From NCBI GenBank assembly GCA_025449475.1, contig JANWJM010000076.1, positions 1-21,293 on the forward strand: 21,293 nucleotides of DNA. The letters are read 5' to 3'. A model generated the notes under the pieces. It saw only the letters and a list, made by a program, of their open reading frames with translations. It was not told the origin of the DNA and ran no database searches. The stretch is from Thermoactinomycetaceae bacterium. Its GTDB lineage: Bacteria > Bacillota > Bacilli > Thermoactinomycetales > Thermoactinomycetaceae. The translations under genes and the position numbers were made by a program. Of the stretch, positions 1 to 7,391 are shown one piece after another (within the stretch, counting starts at the first letter, position 1; every line of letters starts with the position of its first letter).

Positions 1-1232
1 GTAAATCCTGCCACCTGTATAGCAATTCCTTTATTCACTCCTTGAATCTGACAGTCGCTGATCTTGATCTGTGTCCTGACAGGATACAACCGGATTCCCG
101 CATTATTCAAACCAACTCCCTCGTCTGTCCGATAACGAATCTGACAATTCTGTACTGATGAATGTACACACGGAGATGTAAATAAAACCCCCGCATGTGC
201 TGAGTGATTCATGACCACTTTACAATTTTTAATCGTAAAATGATAAAATGTACACATGAGCGGATCAGCAAACCCTTGTGAGTTGGCAACAAATCCCGAG
301 CCATATGTATAATAGGTCTGACATTGATCAAACACAATATCACTTGTAAAACCATTGTGAGACATCACAAAAGCGGCTCCCGACGAGTGATAATCGGTCA
401 CATGGCTTACATACGCATCAAAACAGCCATCCAAATCGACAGCATGACGACAACCCACGGTATAACCATCCTTCACGATAACATGCAAACAACCACCAAA
501 AAATTGAACACCATACCCTTGTCCGCTACCAGTCACTTGTGGGAAAAGAAATCGAAAACGTTGTACGCGAGTATGTAAAGCTTTGCGAATTTGCACACCT
601 GATCCAGCGCCGCGATACCCTTGTATTCCATGGATCACCGCATGACGCACATACTGCATAAAGATGCCTATCCCACGTGTTGACCCTTCTTTCATCTGAT
701 ATGTCAACTGATTGACTTCAACATCTTCGAGTGGAAAGACGCGATACACATTATTGGTGGAGATCGCTTTTGGCAATCGAACAAAATCGCGCAATATGAC
801 CGTATTCCCTTCAATATATGCAATTTCATGAACTTCTGTATTGACTTCCTTTTGCCGATCCGAAAAACGAACCGTCTCATCCGTCAAGACTATCATATCT
901 CCCGCTTTCCAATCGGTCGGCGCTTCCGAAAATAGAAGTTTTCGATCTCCGCGTTTGACTGGAGTAAGCAATGCGTAACCCTGACACTCTCGCTCTCCTT
1001 CGATGGTCAAGATATCTTTATTGATCTCAACGGCTTCAATCTTGGCTTGACGCGAAAAAGAGAGGCGCATCGATTTTCGAATCTTGAGCGAGTCTGCACG
1101 ATAGTGTCCCGGTGGAACCCACAATTCTCCACCTTCAGGCGTCGCATCAATCGCCCGCTGAAATCGACCACGATCATCGGTCTCTCCATTAATCCGTTGG
1201 AATTGATCAAGATGAAGAATGGCTTTTGTCAT
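1..1232 (-). CDS. Right-handed parallel beta-helix (pectate-lyase-fold) protein, C-terminus cut off
   Basis: An uninterrupted minus-strand reading frame of 410 codons runs from ATG at 1232 off the left edge. The start follows an AAGGGAG ribosome binding site about 10 bases upstream. Residues 24-29 (FQRAID) followed by GGELWVPPGHY at 34-44 are the entry motif of the Pectate_lyase_3 / beta-helix superfamily. The rest alternates short beta-strand-like stretches with Gly, Asn and His turns, as expected of stacked helix coils. Known relatives include polysaccharide lyases, epimerases and phage tail-spike or appendage proteins, so carbohydrate binding or cleavage is likely, but the sequence does not choose between them. 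There is no signal peptide or membrane segment, so the protein is cytosolic, phage-like or released by lysis. No phage structural genes are visible nearby. The fold call is firm and the function is open. Confidence 0.8.
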   Translation of the reverse strand, partial: MTKAILHLDQFQRINGETDDRGRFQRAIDATPEGGELWVPPGHYRADSLKIRKSMRLSFSRQAKIEAVEINKDILTIEGERECQGYALLTPVKRGDRKLLFSEAPTDWKAGDMIVLTDETVRFSDRQKEVNTEVHEIAYIEGNTVILRDFVRLPKAISTNNVYRVFPLEDVEVNQLTYQMKEGSTRGIGIFMQYVRHAVIHGIQGYRGAGSGVQIRKALHTRVQRFRFLFPQVTGSGQGYGVQFFGGCLHVIVKDGYTVGCRHAVDLDGCFDAYVSHVTDYHSSGAAFVMSHNGFTSDIVFDQCQTYYTYGSGFVANSQGFADPLMCTFYHFTIKNCKVVMNHSAHAGVLFTSPCVHSSVQNCQIRYRTDEGVGLNNAGIRLYPVRTQIKISDCQIQGVNKGIAIQVAGF

Positions 1233-1328
1233 CGCTGCTAAATGGCTCCCTTCTATCCTTTTGTACACTATATGCAGGGAGAATCCTGATTTATTTGTCT
1301 TTTGTCTTTTAAAAAAGAATAAAATCAC

Positions 1329-1334
1329 TATAAT
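1329..1334 (+). promoter_or_regulatory. Probable -10 element for the small lipoprotein gene
   Basis: A perfect TATAAT lies 46 bases upstream of the lipoprotein start, in AT-rich sequence. The best upstream TTGTCT is 21 bases away, which is too far for a classic -35, so the -35 is weak or absent. The same 148-base gap must also hold the promoter of the divergent beta-helix gene. Confidence 0.45.
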
Positions 1335-1380
1335 AAAAGGTATACATTGGAAAATTTTCTTAAATGAAAGAGTGAGGCTT

Positions 1381-1656
1381 ATGAAAAGAAAATGGATAAT
1401 CGTCGGTTTATTTTGTCTATTTATCCTATTTAGCGGCTGCGCATCCATTCAACGAGAGATCAAAGATACAAAATCGGATTGGGCAGGAGGATTAGATCGC
1501 GTCATCACTGTATATGATGAAAACGGCAAGGTAATCAAAACCTATTCCGGCAAAATCGACCTGGATCCAGATACCACAGGAGGGAAGGTAAAATTTGAAT
1601 TAAATGGGAAACGCATCATTATTTATAACGCCACAATTATCGCAGAAGAGAAATAG
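1381..1656 (+). CDS. Small secreted lipoprotein of unknown function (91 aa)
   Basis: The protein starts with MKRKW, a hydrophobic stretch and the lipobox LFSGC (Cys at residue 20), so it should be lipidated and anchored on the outer face of the membrane. The frame is open further upstream to 1219, but only ATG 1381 gives a proper signal peptide, with AGTGAGG upstream as ribosome binding site. The mature part has a motif GGLDRVITVYDENGKVIKTY and is predicted to be beta-rich. It resembles small Firmicutes lipoproteins of the DUF5052 type, a resemblance recalled and not tested. A factor-independent hairpin follows. It is probably monocistronic. Confidence 0.75.
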   Translation: MKRKWIIVGLFCLFILFSGCASIQREIKDTKSDWAGGLDRVITVYDENGKVIKTYSGKIDLDPDTTGGKVKFELNGKRIIIYNATIIAEEK

Positions 1657-1661
1657 CCCAT

Positions 1662-1695
1662 CATAAAAGACCGTTTCGCATGATCGAAACGGTCT
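1662..1695 (-). terminator. Bidirectional terminator between lipoprotein and YebE-like gene
   Basis: A perfect 11-base inverted repeat (1669-1679 with 1685-1695, loop of 5) sits between two convergent genes. Read on the minus strand the stem is followed by CTTTTATG, a modest T-run, so it best serves the minus-strand gene that ends at 1706. The plus-strand side has no good T-run. Confidence 0.75.
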
Positions 1696-1705
1696 GATGA
1701 TTCGC

Positions 1706-2254
1706 TTATAGGCTAAAATGCACTTTCTTTTTCGAATACTTTTTGCGAAATGGATTGATCGAAAAGCCGCCTTGAAAAGGATACGAGTCATAGGAGACCA
1801 CAAATGCCTCTTTATCGATCTGTTTGATAAACTGATAGAGTTTACGCTGGTTCTTCTTCTGCGTTGTCACATACAACACTTCTCGTTGTCCTTCCAATCC
1901 TTCGGCTGTCCATGTTGTTACACCATAACCTTTTTCACGCAAGGATTGGGCAAGTGTCGTATGTTCATCTTTGGAAACGATACTCAGATTTACATAGCCC
2001 AAAGCCAATCGCTCTTCTACATATACACCCACTAAACTGCCAATAGCATACCCGATACAATAGATCACCAAATTGATCGGTTGATCGAGATTGTCCAAAA
2101 TAATTTTGAATGCTGTTACATACACTAAGACATCAATGGCACTTAAAGCAGCGGCATAATAACGGTAACCTTTAATGGTTAAGATGGAGCGAACAGTTAA
2201 TAATGTGACGTAAACCACCTGTAATACGAAGATGAGTAGTACTGTGTTGATCAT
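1706..2254 (-). CDS. YebE-like UPF0316 / DUF2179-containing membrane protein
   Basis: This 182-residue protein has three hydrophobic helices in roughly the first 85 residues, followed by a soluble C-terminal domain with VNLSIVSKDE and REKGYGVTTW. This matches the UPF0316 family (B. subtilis YebE): an N-terminal DUF5698-like membrane part and a DUF2179 cytosolic domain of PII-like appearance. The function of the family is not established. A GTG at 2263 is in frame, but it lies inside the AGGTGAGG ribosome binding site, so ATG 2254 is the better start. The length is normal for the family. It stands alone, facing away from the GNAT gene by about 240 bases of AT-rich sequence in which I see no gene. 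Confidence 0.85.
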   Translation of the reverse strand: MINTVLLIFVLQVVYVTLLTVRSILTIKGYRYYAAALSAIDVLVYVTAFKIILDNLDQPINLVIYCIGYAIGSLVGVYVEERLALGYVNLSIVSKDEHTTLAQSLREKGYGVTTWTAEGLEGQREVLYVTTQKKNQRKLYQFIKQIDKEAFVVSYDSYPFQGGFSINPFRKKYSKKKVHFSL

Positions 2255-2493
2255 CAACCTCACCTAATTAATTTACATAATAAATGAAATGTTTATTATT
2301 TTGGATATTTCAATTTCGTTTCCGACAATTATAGTCAGCCCTTCTCGATTAGACAAGGTCTGTTTTTGATCAAAACCGTTCTTTCATACCCTGTTTCCAT
2401 CTATTTCGACAAAATTCTGCTTTTTTCTCTGATAACATTCCATTCACAAAGCATCCATCTTTCCTTCCACTCAGATTCGACCATGTCGGCGGT

Positions 2494-3048
2494 TTATCGG
2501 TCTTTCTCTCGGATCCAATCCTTTTTTAGGATGGAATACACCACATGATCCACAAATCGATCGCCGATCTTTTGGTAGGAGCGTAAAATTCCCTCCTTTG
2601 AAAATCCGAGTCTCTCAGGGATCGCTTGGCTTTTTAGGTTCTCTACCGCGCAGCAAATCTCTACTCGATTCATCCCGAACTCATGAAATGCCAACTCCAC
2701 CATTTTCCGCACGACTGTTGTCATAATTCCTTTTCCACGGTATTCTTTCCCTAACCAATAACCGATCGATGTCTTCTGATGAGTATGATCCAATAAATGA
2801 AACCCCACTACGCCAGCTAACTGACCCTTGACAAAGATCCCCATATGCAATGAGGTATCCGAAGCAAATTCATTTAACCATTGGGGAATGATTTTTAGAT
2901 AATCCTCTGTACTTTTTACATGATCTGCCCATGGCATCCATCGGCGCAAATCATCCTTTGTTTTTTGAACCAGTTGAAACAAATCCTCCGCGTCCCTCTT
3001 CATGAACAGACGCAGGGTGATATAGTGATTCACTTCGATCGAAAACAT
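2494..3048 (-). CDS. GNAT acetyltransferase, RimJ/RimL type
   Basis: A 184-residue GNAT-fold enzyme predicted to transfer an acetyl group from acetyl-CoA to an amine. The N-terminus carries ITLRLFMKRDAEDLFQLV, the typical RimL-family opening. The acetyl-CoA pyrophosphate loop appears as YRGKGIMTT (near residues 104-112), and NRVEICCAVENLKSQAIPERLGF is the conserved C-terminal half with the N-x-x-S motif. It is closest to the B. subtilis YdaF/YjcK group of ribosomal-protein-type N-acetyltransferases, but the true substrate cannot be read from sequence. ATG 3048 follows GGAGGAG by 8 bases. It is transcribed divergently from rarA, whose start is 75 bases away. Confidence 0.9.
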   Translation of the reverse strand: MFSIEVNHYITLRLFMKRDAEDLFQLVQKTKDDLRRWMPWADHVKSTEDYLKIIPQWLNEFASDTSLHMGIFVKGQLAGVVGFHLLDHTHQKTSIGYWLGKEYRGKGIMTTVVRKMVELAFHEFGMNRVEICCAVENLKSQAIPERLGFSKEGILRSYQKIGDRFVDHVVYSILKKDWIREKDR

Positions 3049-3081
3049 GTCATCACTCCTCCAAGAGTGGGATTTGATTCA

Positions 3082-3090
3082 TGCTACAAT
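3082..3090 (+). promoter_or_regulatory. Extended -10 promoter for rarA
   Basis: The sequence TGCTACAAT fits an extended -10 (TGn plus TACAAT) 32 bases before the rarA ATG. No good -35 hexamer is seen at 17 bases, as is usual for extended -10 promoters. A GGAGG ribosome binding site follows. Confidence 0.5.
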
Positions 3091-3122
3091 ACATCATAGG
3101 AACGATAGATGGAGGCTGACCA

Positions 3123-4442
3123 ATGGATCTATTTTCTTATCACTATCAGCAACAAAAAAAAGACGAGATTCCCCTCGCGGCGCGAATGCGTCCTACTTCT
3201 TTGGAAGAATTTATCGGACAAAGCCATCTTATTTGTAAAGGCAAGTTGCTACGTCGTATGATTGAAGCCAATCGTTTTACCTCCTGTATCTTTCATGGAC
3301 CACCCGGTACAGGGAAAACTACCTTGGCCAAATTAATTGCCAAAACCTTGGATTATCACTTTGTCTCTTTGCACGCTGTGACCACCAGTGTCAAAGAGAT
3401 TCGTCAAGTGGCAGAGCAAGCTCAAGAGCGACTACATATGCATGGCGAACACACCTTGTTATTTATTGACGAGATTCATCGTTTTAATCGCGCCCAACAG
3501 GATTCCTTACTCAAAGATGTTGAAGAAGGGACTATTCTGTTGATCGGTGCAACAACTGAGAATCCATCTTTTACAATTAACTCTGCCTTGCTATCACGAG
3601 TTCGGCTATTTCCTTTATATCCCCTTTCCCCAAATGAAATCAGACAAATCCTGGAACGAGCGATTGCTGATCCTGAGAAAGGGCTCGGTTCGCTGAATGT
3701 TTCACTCACCGACGAAGCTTGGGAGCATCTTATTCGTCAGTCAGCCGGTGACAGCCGCCATGCTTTACAAACATTAGAAATGGCTGCACTTACAACGCCA
3801 CCTAATAGCGATGGTAAACGTCTTCTCACATTGCGAATCATTGAAGAATCGATGCAACGAAAAGCGATTCAATATGACCGCTCGGGAGATCAACACTATG
3901 ACGTGATCTCCGCCTTTATTAAAAGTATGCGCGGTTCTGATCCCGATGCAGCTCTTTACTATCTGGCAAAAATGATTCAAGCCGGAGAAGATATCAACTT
4001 TATTGCGCGGAGAGTGGTCATCCATGCAGCCGAAGATGTGGGAATGGCTGATCCCCGGGCACTGATGATTGCCACGTCCGCCATGCAAGCCGTACAAGCC
4101 ATCGGTTTACCTGAAGCCCGAATCCCACTGGCTGAGGCTGTCGTCTACATTGCCACAGCCCCAAAAAGCAACTCCGTCTACCAAGGAATCAATCAAGCGA
4201 TGGAAGCCGTTCAACAGGAAGCGAGAGGCGATGTGCCTAAGCATCTCCGCGATCGTCATTCTTCATTTTCTACCCAAACGGAAGACGACATCACCTATCA
4301 ATACCCTCATGATTACCCACGAAACTATGTGGATCAACCATATCTTCCCAGTGAACATCGTGGTAAAGTGTTTTATCAACCTTCGGATCATGGGTACGAA
4401 AAACGACTTCAGGAATTTTTGCGCTGGCTGAAAGGGAATTGA
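3123..4442 (+). CDS. rarA: Replication-associated recombination protein A (AAA+ ATPase)
   Basis: This 439-residue protein is a full-length member of the RarA/MgsA/WRNIP1 family (B. subtilis YrvN), tetrameric AAA+ ATPases acting at stalled replication forks with SSB and clamp-loader-like chemistry. The sequence shows the family opening PLAARMRPTSLEEFIGQ (residues 18-33), Walker A GPPGTGKT (59-66), Walker B LLFIDEIHRFN (112-122), sensor 1 GATTENPSF and the arginine-finger region LLSRVRLF. The C-terminal half carries the MgsA tetramerisation domain, with AFIKSMRGSDPDAALYYLA and the terminal GYEKRLQEFL-type motif. ATG 3123 follows GGAGG by 7 bases. It is probably transcribed alone. Nothing is missing. 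Confidence 0.97.
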   Translation: MDLFSYHYQQQKKDEIPLAARMRPTSLEEFIGQSHLICKGKLLRRMIEANRFTSCIFHGPPGTGKTTLAKLIAKTLDYHFVSLHAVTTSVKEIRQVAEQAQERLHMHGEHTLLFIDEIHRFNRAQQDSLLKDVEEGTILLIGATTENPSFTINSALLSRVRLFPLYPLSPNEIRQILERAIADPEKGLGSLNVSLTDEAWEHLIRQSAGDSRHALQTLEMAALTTPPNSDGKRLLTLRIIEESMQRKAIQYDRSGDQHYDVISAFIKSMRGSDPDAALYYLAKMIQAGEDINFIARRVVIHAAEDVGMADPRALMIATSAMQAVQAIGLPEARIPLAEAVVYIATAPKSNSVYQGINQAMEAVQQEARGDVPKHLRDRHSSFSTQTEDDITYQYPHDYPRNYVDQPYLPSEHRGKVFYQPSDHGYEKRLQEFLRWLKGN

Positions 4443-4530
4443 TAAAAACAGGTGATCCTCTCCTGATTCATATTCACCTACGATTGCCTACTGAATACGA
4501 TGAATAAAAAAGACAGGAGAGTGATGGATC

Positions 4531-4728
4531 ATGGAACCAAACAAACCGATTCATTCTGATCAATTCCCTTATCATACACAGAATCATTGGGAGGATAATG
4601 CACCAATCGCTCAGACCCAACAATTTTATGGAAGATATCCTTTTTTCTTTCCACCCCCCTTTCTGCCCATTGTGCCATTTCCTCCATTATTTTTCCGATT
4701 TCCCTATCGGAGAAGATTTTTTTGGTAA
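4531..4728 (+). CDS. Phe/Pro-rich mini-protein (65 aa), unknown function
   Basis: I do not recognise this gene. ATG 4531 lies about 10 bases after AGGAGAG, and the frame ends just before a strong terminator, so a real transcription unit is likely. The first half is polar (His, Gln, Asn, Asp); the second half is almost wholly Phe, Pro, Tyr and Arg, including FFFPPPFLP and the ending FRFPYRRRFFW. There are no cysteines. The Pro density argues against a helix spanning the membrane. It lies just upstream of the germinant-receptor operon but is separated from it by a terminator. Small coat or membrane-surface proteins of spores can have such a composition; that is only a guess. Confidence 0.65.
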   Translation: MEPNKPIHSDQFPYHTQNHWEDNAPIAQTQQFYGRYPFFFPPPFLPIVPFPPLFFRFPYRRRFFW

Positions 4729-4736
4729 AGCTTCGG

Positions 4737-4768
4737 AAGACCTCTGTCTACCAAGGAGGTCTTTTTTT
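4737..4768 (+). terminator. Rho-independent terminator of the mini-protein gene
   Basis: The stem AGACCTC (4738-4744) pairs with GAGGTCT (4756-4762) and is followed directly by a run of seven T. It separates the mini-protein from the germination operon. Confidence 0.9.
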
Positions 4769-4844
4769 CTTGGCGAACCATTCATGTCCATCTCTCACTT
4801 TGACAGAAAAAGCATAAATTGAGCTCATTTGGATCAACCTACTT

Positions 4845-4862
4845 TTAACAAATATTTGTTAA
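4845..4862 (+). promoter_or_regulatory. Perfect 18-bp palindrome abutting the gerAB ribosome binding site
   Basis: TTAACAAATATTTGTTAA reads the same on both strands, and its last bases run into the AAGGAGAG ribosome binding site (4861-4868). This is where an operator for a dimeric regulator would block transcription, or where RNA pairing could affect ribosome entry. The regulator is unknown. The half-site order is the reverse of the clostridial Rex site. Confidence 0.4.
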
Positions 4863-4871
4863 GGAGAGATC

Positions 4872-5957
4872 ATGGATAAACAGACTGTAAACTTCATCCA
4901 AATCGCCATTATGTTTTTTGGTGGAATTGGCATTCTCAATCATGTACTGGTTATTCCATTGGTTTTGGATGCTTCACATCGCGATGCTTGGATCAGTATT
5001 CTTGCTACAGCGCTTATCTATTTTATCTGGATTCCTTTTTTGTATTTCATTCATCGCAAAACAGCTGGACAATCCATTATGAATTGGTTAAGAAATCACT
5101 ACAATAAAAGCATTTCATACCTGATCCTTCTGCTCATGATTATCTATCTCATCTTGATGAGCTTTGTCACGATAAAAGATACACTCACTTTTACGACATT
5201 CTACTATCCTCAAACGCCGAAAATTGTTTTTGTTGTAATGTTTTTTATCGTCTGTCTCTACAACATATACGGTGGAATCCAGTCGGTCGCCATTACTTCT
5301 GCGATTCTGCTTCCCTTTGTATTCCTATTTGGCTTTTTTGTCATGACCGCCAATTTTCAATATAAGGACTTTACTCTCTTGCAACCTTTTTTAGAAAACG
5401 GAATCGAACCTGTTGTAAAGGGAATGATATATCCGGCTGTTGGCTTTTTTGAACTCCTCTTTATTCTTTTTTTTCAACATTTTCTACCTAAAAAAATCAA
5501 ATGGTATCAGCTCTATTTCGTCGCACTGGTCTTGATCATATTAACACTCAGTCCAACCATTGGAGCCATCATCGAATTTGGGCCAGTTGTTAGCAGCCTG
5601 CAACGGTATCCTGCTTTTGAGCAATGGAGAATTGTTTCGATTGGAAAATATATCGAACACATGGATTTTTTATCGATTTATCAATGGTATGTTGGAACAT
5701 TTATCCGTTTATCGATGTTGGGGATCTTAATCGCAGATTTGCTGCCAATGAAATCAAAAAAAGCAAAACGAATCGCTATCTTTGTCATCGGATTGATCAT
5801 TTTTAACGGAATCTATCTCCCTCTCAACGATGCAACCACTTATGCCATTTTGTATCAATACTTTTTTCCATTCTCGATAGCCTTGTTGACAGCCATTTTT
5901 GTCATCTTATGGGTTCTCGCACTGATCTCACCAAAAAACAAGGAGATTTCGTCATGA
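4872..5957 (+). CDS. gerAB: Spore germinant receptor subunit B (GerAB-type permease)
   Basis: A 361-residue integral membrane protein of the GerAB/ArcD/ProY family, the amino-acid-permease-like subunit thought to bind germinant in the inner spore membrane. About ten hydrophobic helices are spread over the whole length. The opening FIQIAIMFFGGIGILNHVLV and the following DASHRDAWIS segment match the family, as does a size of about 360 residues. ATG 4872 follows AAGGAGAG closely. It is the first gene of a three-gene operon; its TGA overlaps the ATG of the A subunit, indicating translational coupling. The order B-A-C differs from the B. subtilis gerA order A-B-C. The number of receptors in the genome is unknown, so the symbol denotes the subunit type. 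Confidence 0.93.
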   Translation: MDKQTVNFIQIAIMFFGGIGILNHVLVIPLVLDASHRDAWISILATALIYFIWIPFLYFIHRKTAGQSIMNWLRNHYNKSISYLILLLMIIYLILMSFVTIKDTLTFTTFYYPQTPKIVFVVMFFIVCLYNIYGGIQSVAITSAILLPFVFLFGFFVMTANFQYKDFTLLQPFLENGIEPVVKGMIYPAVGFFELLFILFFQHFLPKKIKWYQLYFVALVLIILTLSPTIGAIIEFGPVVSSLQRYPAFEQWRIVSIGKYIEHMDFLSIYQWYVGTFIRLSMLGILIADLLPMKSKKAKRIAIFVIGLIIFNGIYLPLNDATTYAILYQYFFPFSIALLTAIFVILWVLALISPKNKEISS

Positions 5958-7385
5958 AAAGGTTTTTTCAATCCAAAAAAATAGATAAGTCGAAGATTCA
6001 ATCCTGGTTCAAAAATTGTTCAGATGTAGAAATTAAGCAGTTGGAAAACAACCCTTCAATCCTATTGATCTACTGTGATCCTTTGATCGATCTCAAGGAA
6101 TTGCGCAATCACGTTCTCCCTTATATAAACAAGTTAGAAGACGATTTGTTCGAAAAAACTGAACCCAGCTTCGCCCAATCGCTCCCTATCAACAAAAGCT
6201 TGCCGGATCGCTTGATACAATATGTTTTCGAAGGAAAATTGATTGTTATTCTTACCGATCAAGCCCGCATATTTGCGATGGATATCCAGAAAATTCCCCA
6301 TCGGCAGATCGATCAAGCCGTCACGGAGTCTACCATTAAAGGGGCAAGAGACGGTTTTGTAGAAGAGCTTCCAACCAATCTCGGTCTAATACGAAAAAGA
6401 ATAAAAACAAGCTCTCTGAAAGTCAAATCGTTTGTACTTGGCGAAAGAAATAAAACCAAAATCGCCCTGCTCTATCTAGAGGATGTCATTCCCGTGGAAA
6501 CGATTGCAGATGTGAGTCAACGGATTGAAAAAATTCATGTAGATGGAATCATCTCCAGTACTCACCTTGAAGAATTGATCCAGAGCAAGCGACCACAGCT
6601 TTTTCCCTTAGTCGATTATACCGGTCGCCCTGATTTTGCCTCCAATTGTTTACTACAAGGTCGCTTTATTATTCTGGTGGACGGCTCCCCCACCGCAATT
6701 ATCGCTCCTGTCAGCTTGCCATTTTTAATTAACTCTGCAGAGGATCAACACGTGATGTTTTATCAGGGCAGCTTTTCACGAATCCTGCGCTATATTAGTC
6801 TGTTTATTTCAAGCTTTCTTCCCGGTTTATGGATCGCCTTGATCACTCATCATCCGGATCAACTTCCTTATTCGCTATTAGCGACTTTTGCTTTGTCCAG
6901 AAAAGGAATTCCTTTTCCATCTTCGCTCGAAGGATTATTGATTATCCTACTCTTTGAACTTCTTCGCGAGGCGGGTCTACGATTGCCGTCCGCTTTTGGA
7001 CAGACTCTTTCGATTGTAGGTGGACTCATTATTGGTCAAGCTGCCATAAGTGCGTGCCTCACCAGGGATTATTGTTGTGGTCGCCATTTCTGTTATTTCA
7101 ACCTTTACACTTGTGAACCAATCGCTTGCGGGTACGGTAAGCTATGTTCGACTTTTTAATTATACGACCTCTTCGCTGCTGGGGTTGGCTGGATTCTATC
7201 TATCCCTGTTTTTAATCGTGGTTTATATGGCCAATTTACGATCATTTCATATCCCTTATTTAGCACCTTTTGCACCCATTCACTCCAAAGAGGGATTCTT
7301 TCAATCCTTCTTTCGCAAACCCTACCAATACTATCAGGACCGCCCTCCTGAACTACAAAACAAAGATAGCACGAAAAAGGAGTGA
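5954..7385 (+). pseudogene. gerAA: Spore germinant receptor subunit A (GerAA-type), frameshifted near 7050
   Basis: ATG 5954 overlaps the gerAB stop as ATGA. The first frame runs to a stop at 7159 (401 residues) and carries the soluble N-terminal domain and the first membrane helices, with the family motifs SRKGIPFPSSLEGLLI and LLREAGLRLP. At IVGGLIIGQAAISA the family normally continues with Gly-Leu-Val/Ala-Ser-Pro, but this frame goes into CLTRDYCC and ends. The +1 frame instead reads ASPGIIVVVAISVIS and continues through the last membrane helices to a TGA at 7383-7385, where gerAC begins. Together the two frames give about 477 residues, the usual family size. The junction includes a tandem GTGC-GTGC. 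The defect could be a natural mutation or a sequencing error. Confidence 0.9.
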
Positions 7386-7391
7386 TGGGGT

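Noticed and set aside
324..1241. Plus- and minus-strand short frames in 324-1241
   Set aside because: They are shadows of the long minus-strand beta-helix frame, which has no stop from 1232 to 1.
1346..1372. CodY box before the lipoprotein
   Set aside because: The AATTTTCT half-site is present but the second half has about four mismatches.
4443..4530. Sigma-E or sigma-G promoter before the mini-protein
   Set aside because: TCATATT is present, but the spacing to the best ATACGAT is about 19 bases, too long for sigma-E; no sigma-G -10 follows GAATA.
4845..4862. Rex redox-sensor site
   Set aside because: The half-sites are in the reverse order (TTAACAA...TTGTTAA instead of TTGTTAA...TTAACAA).
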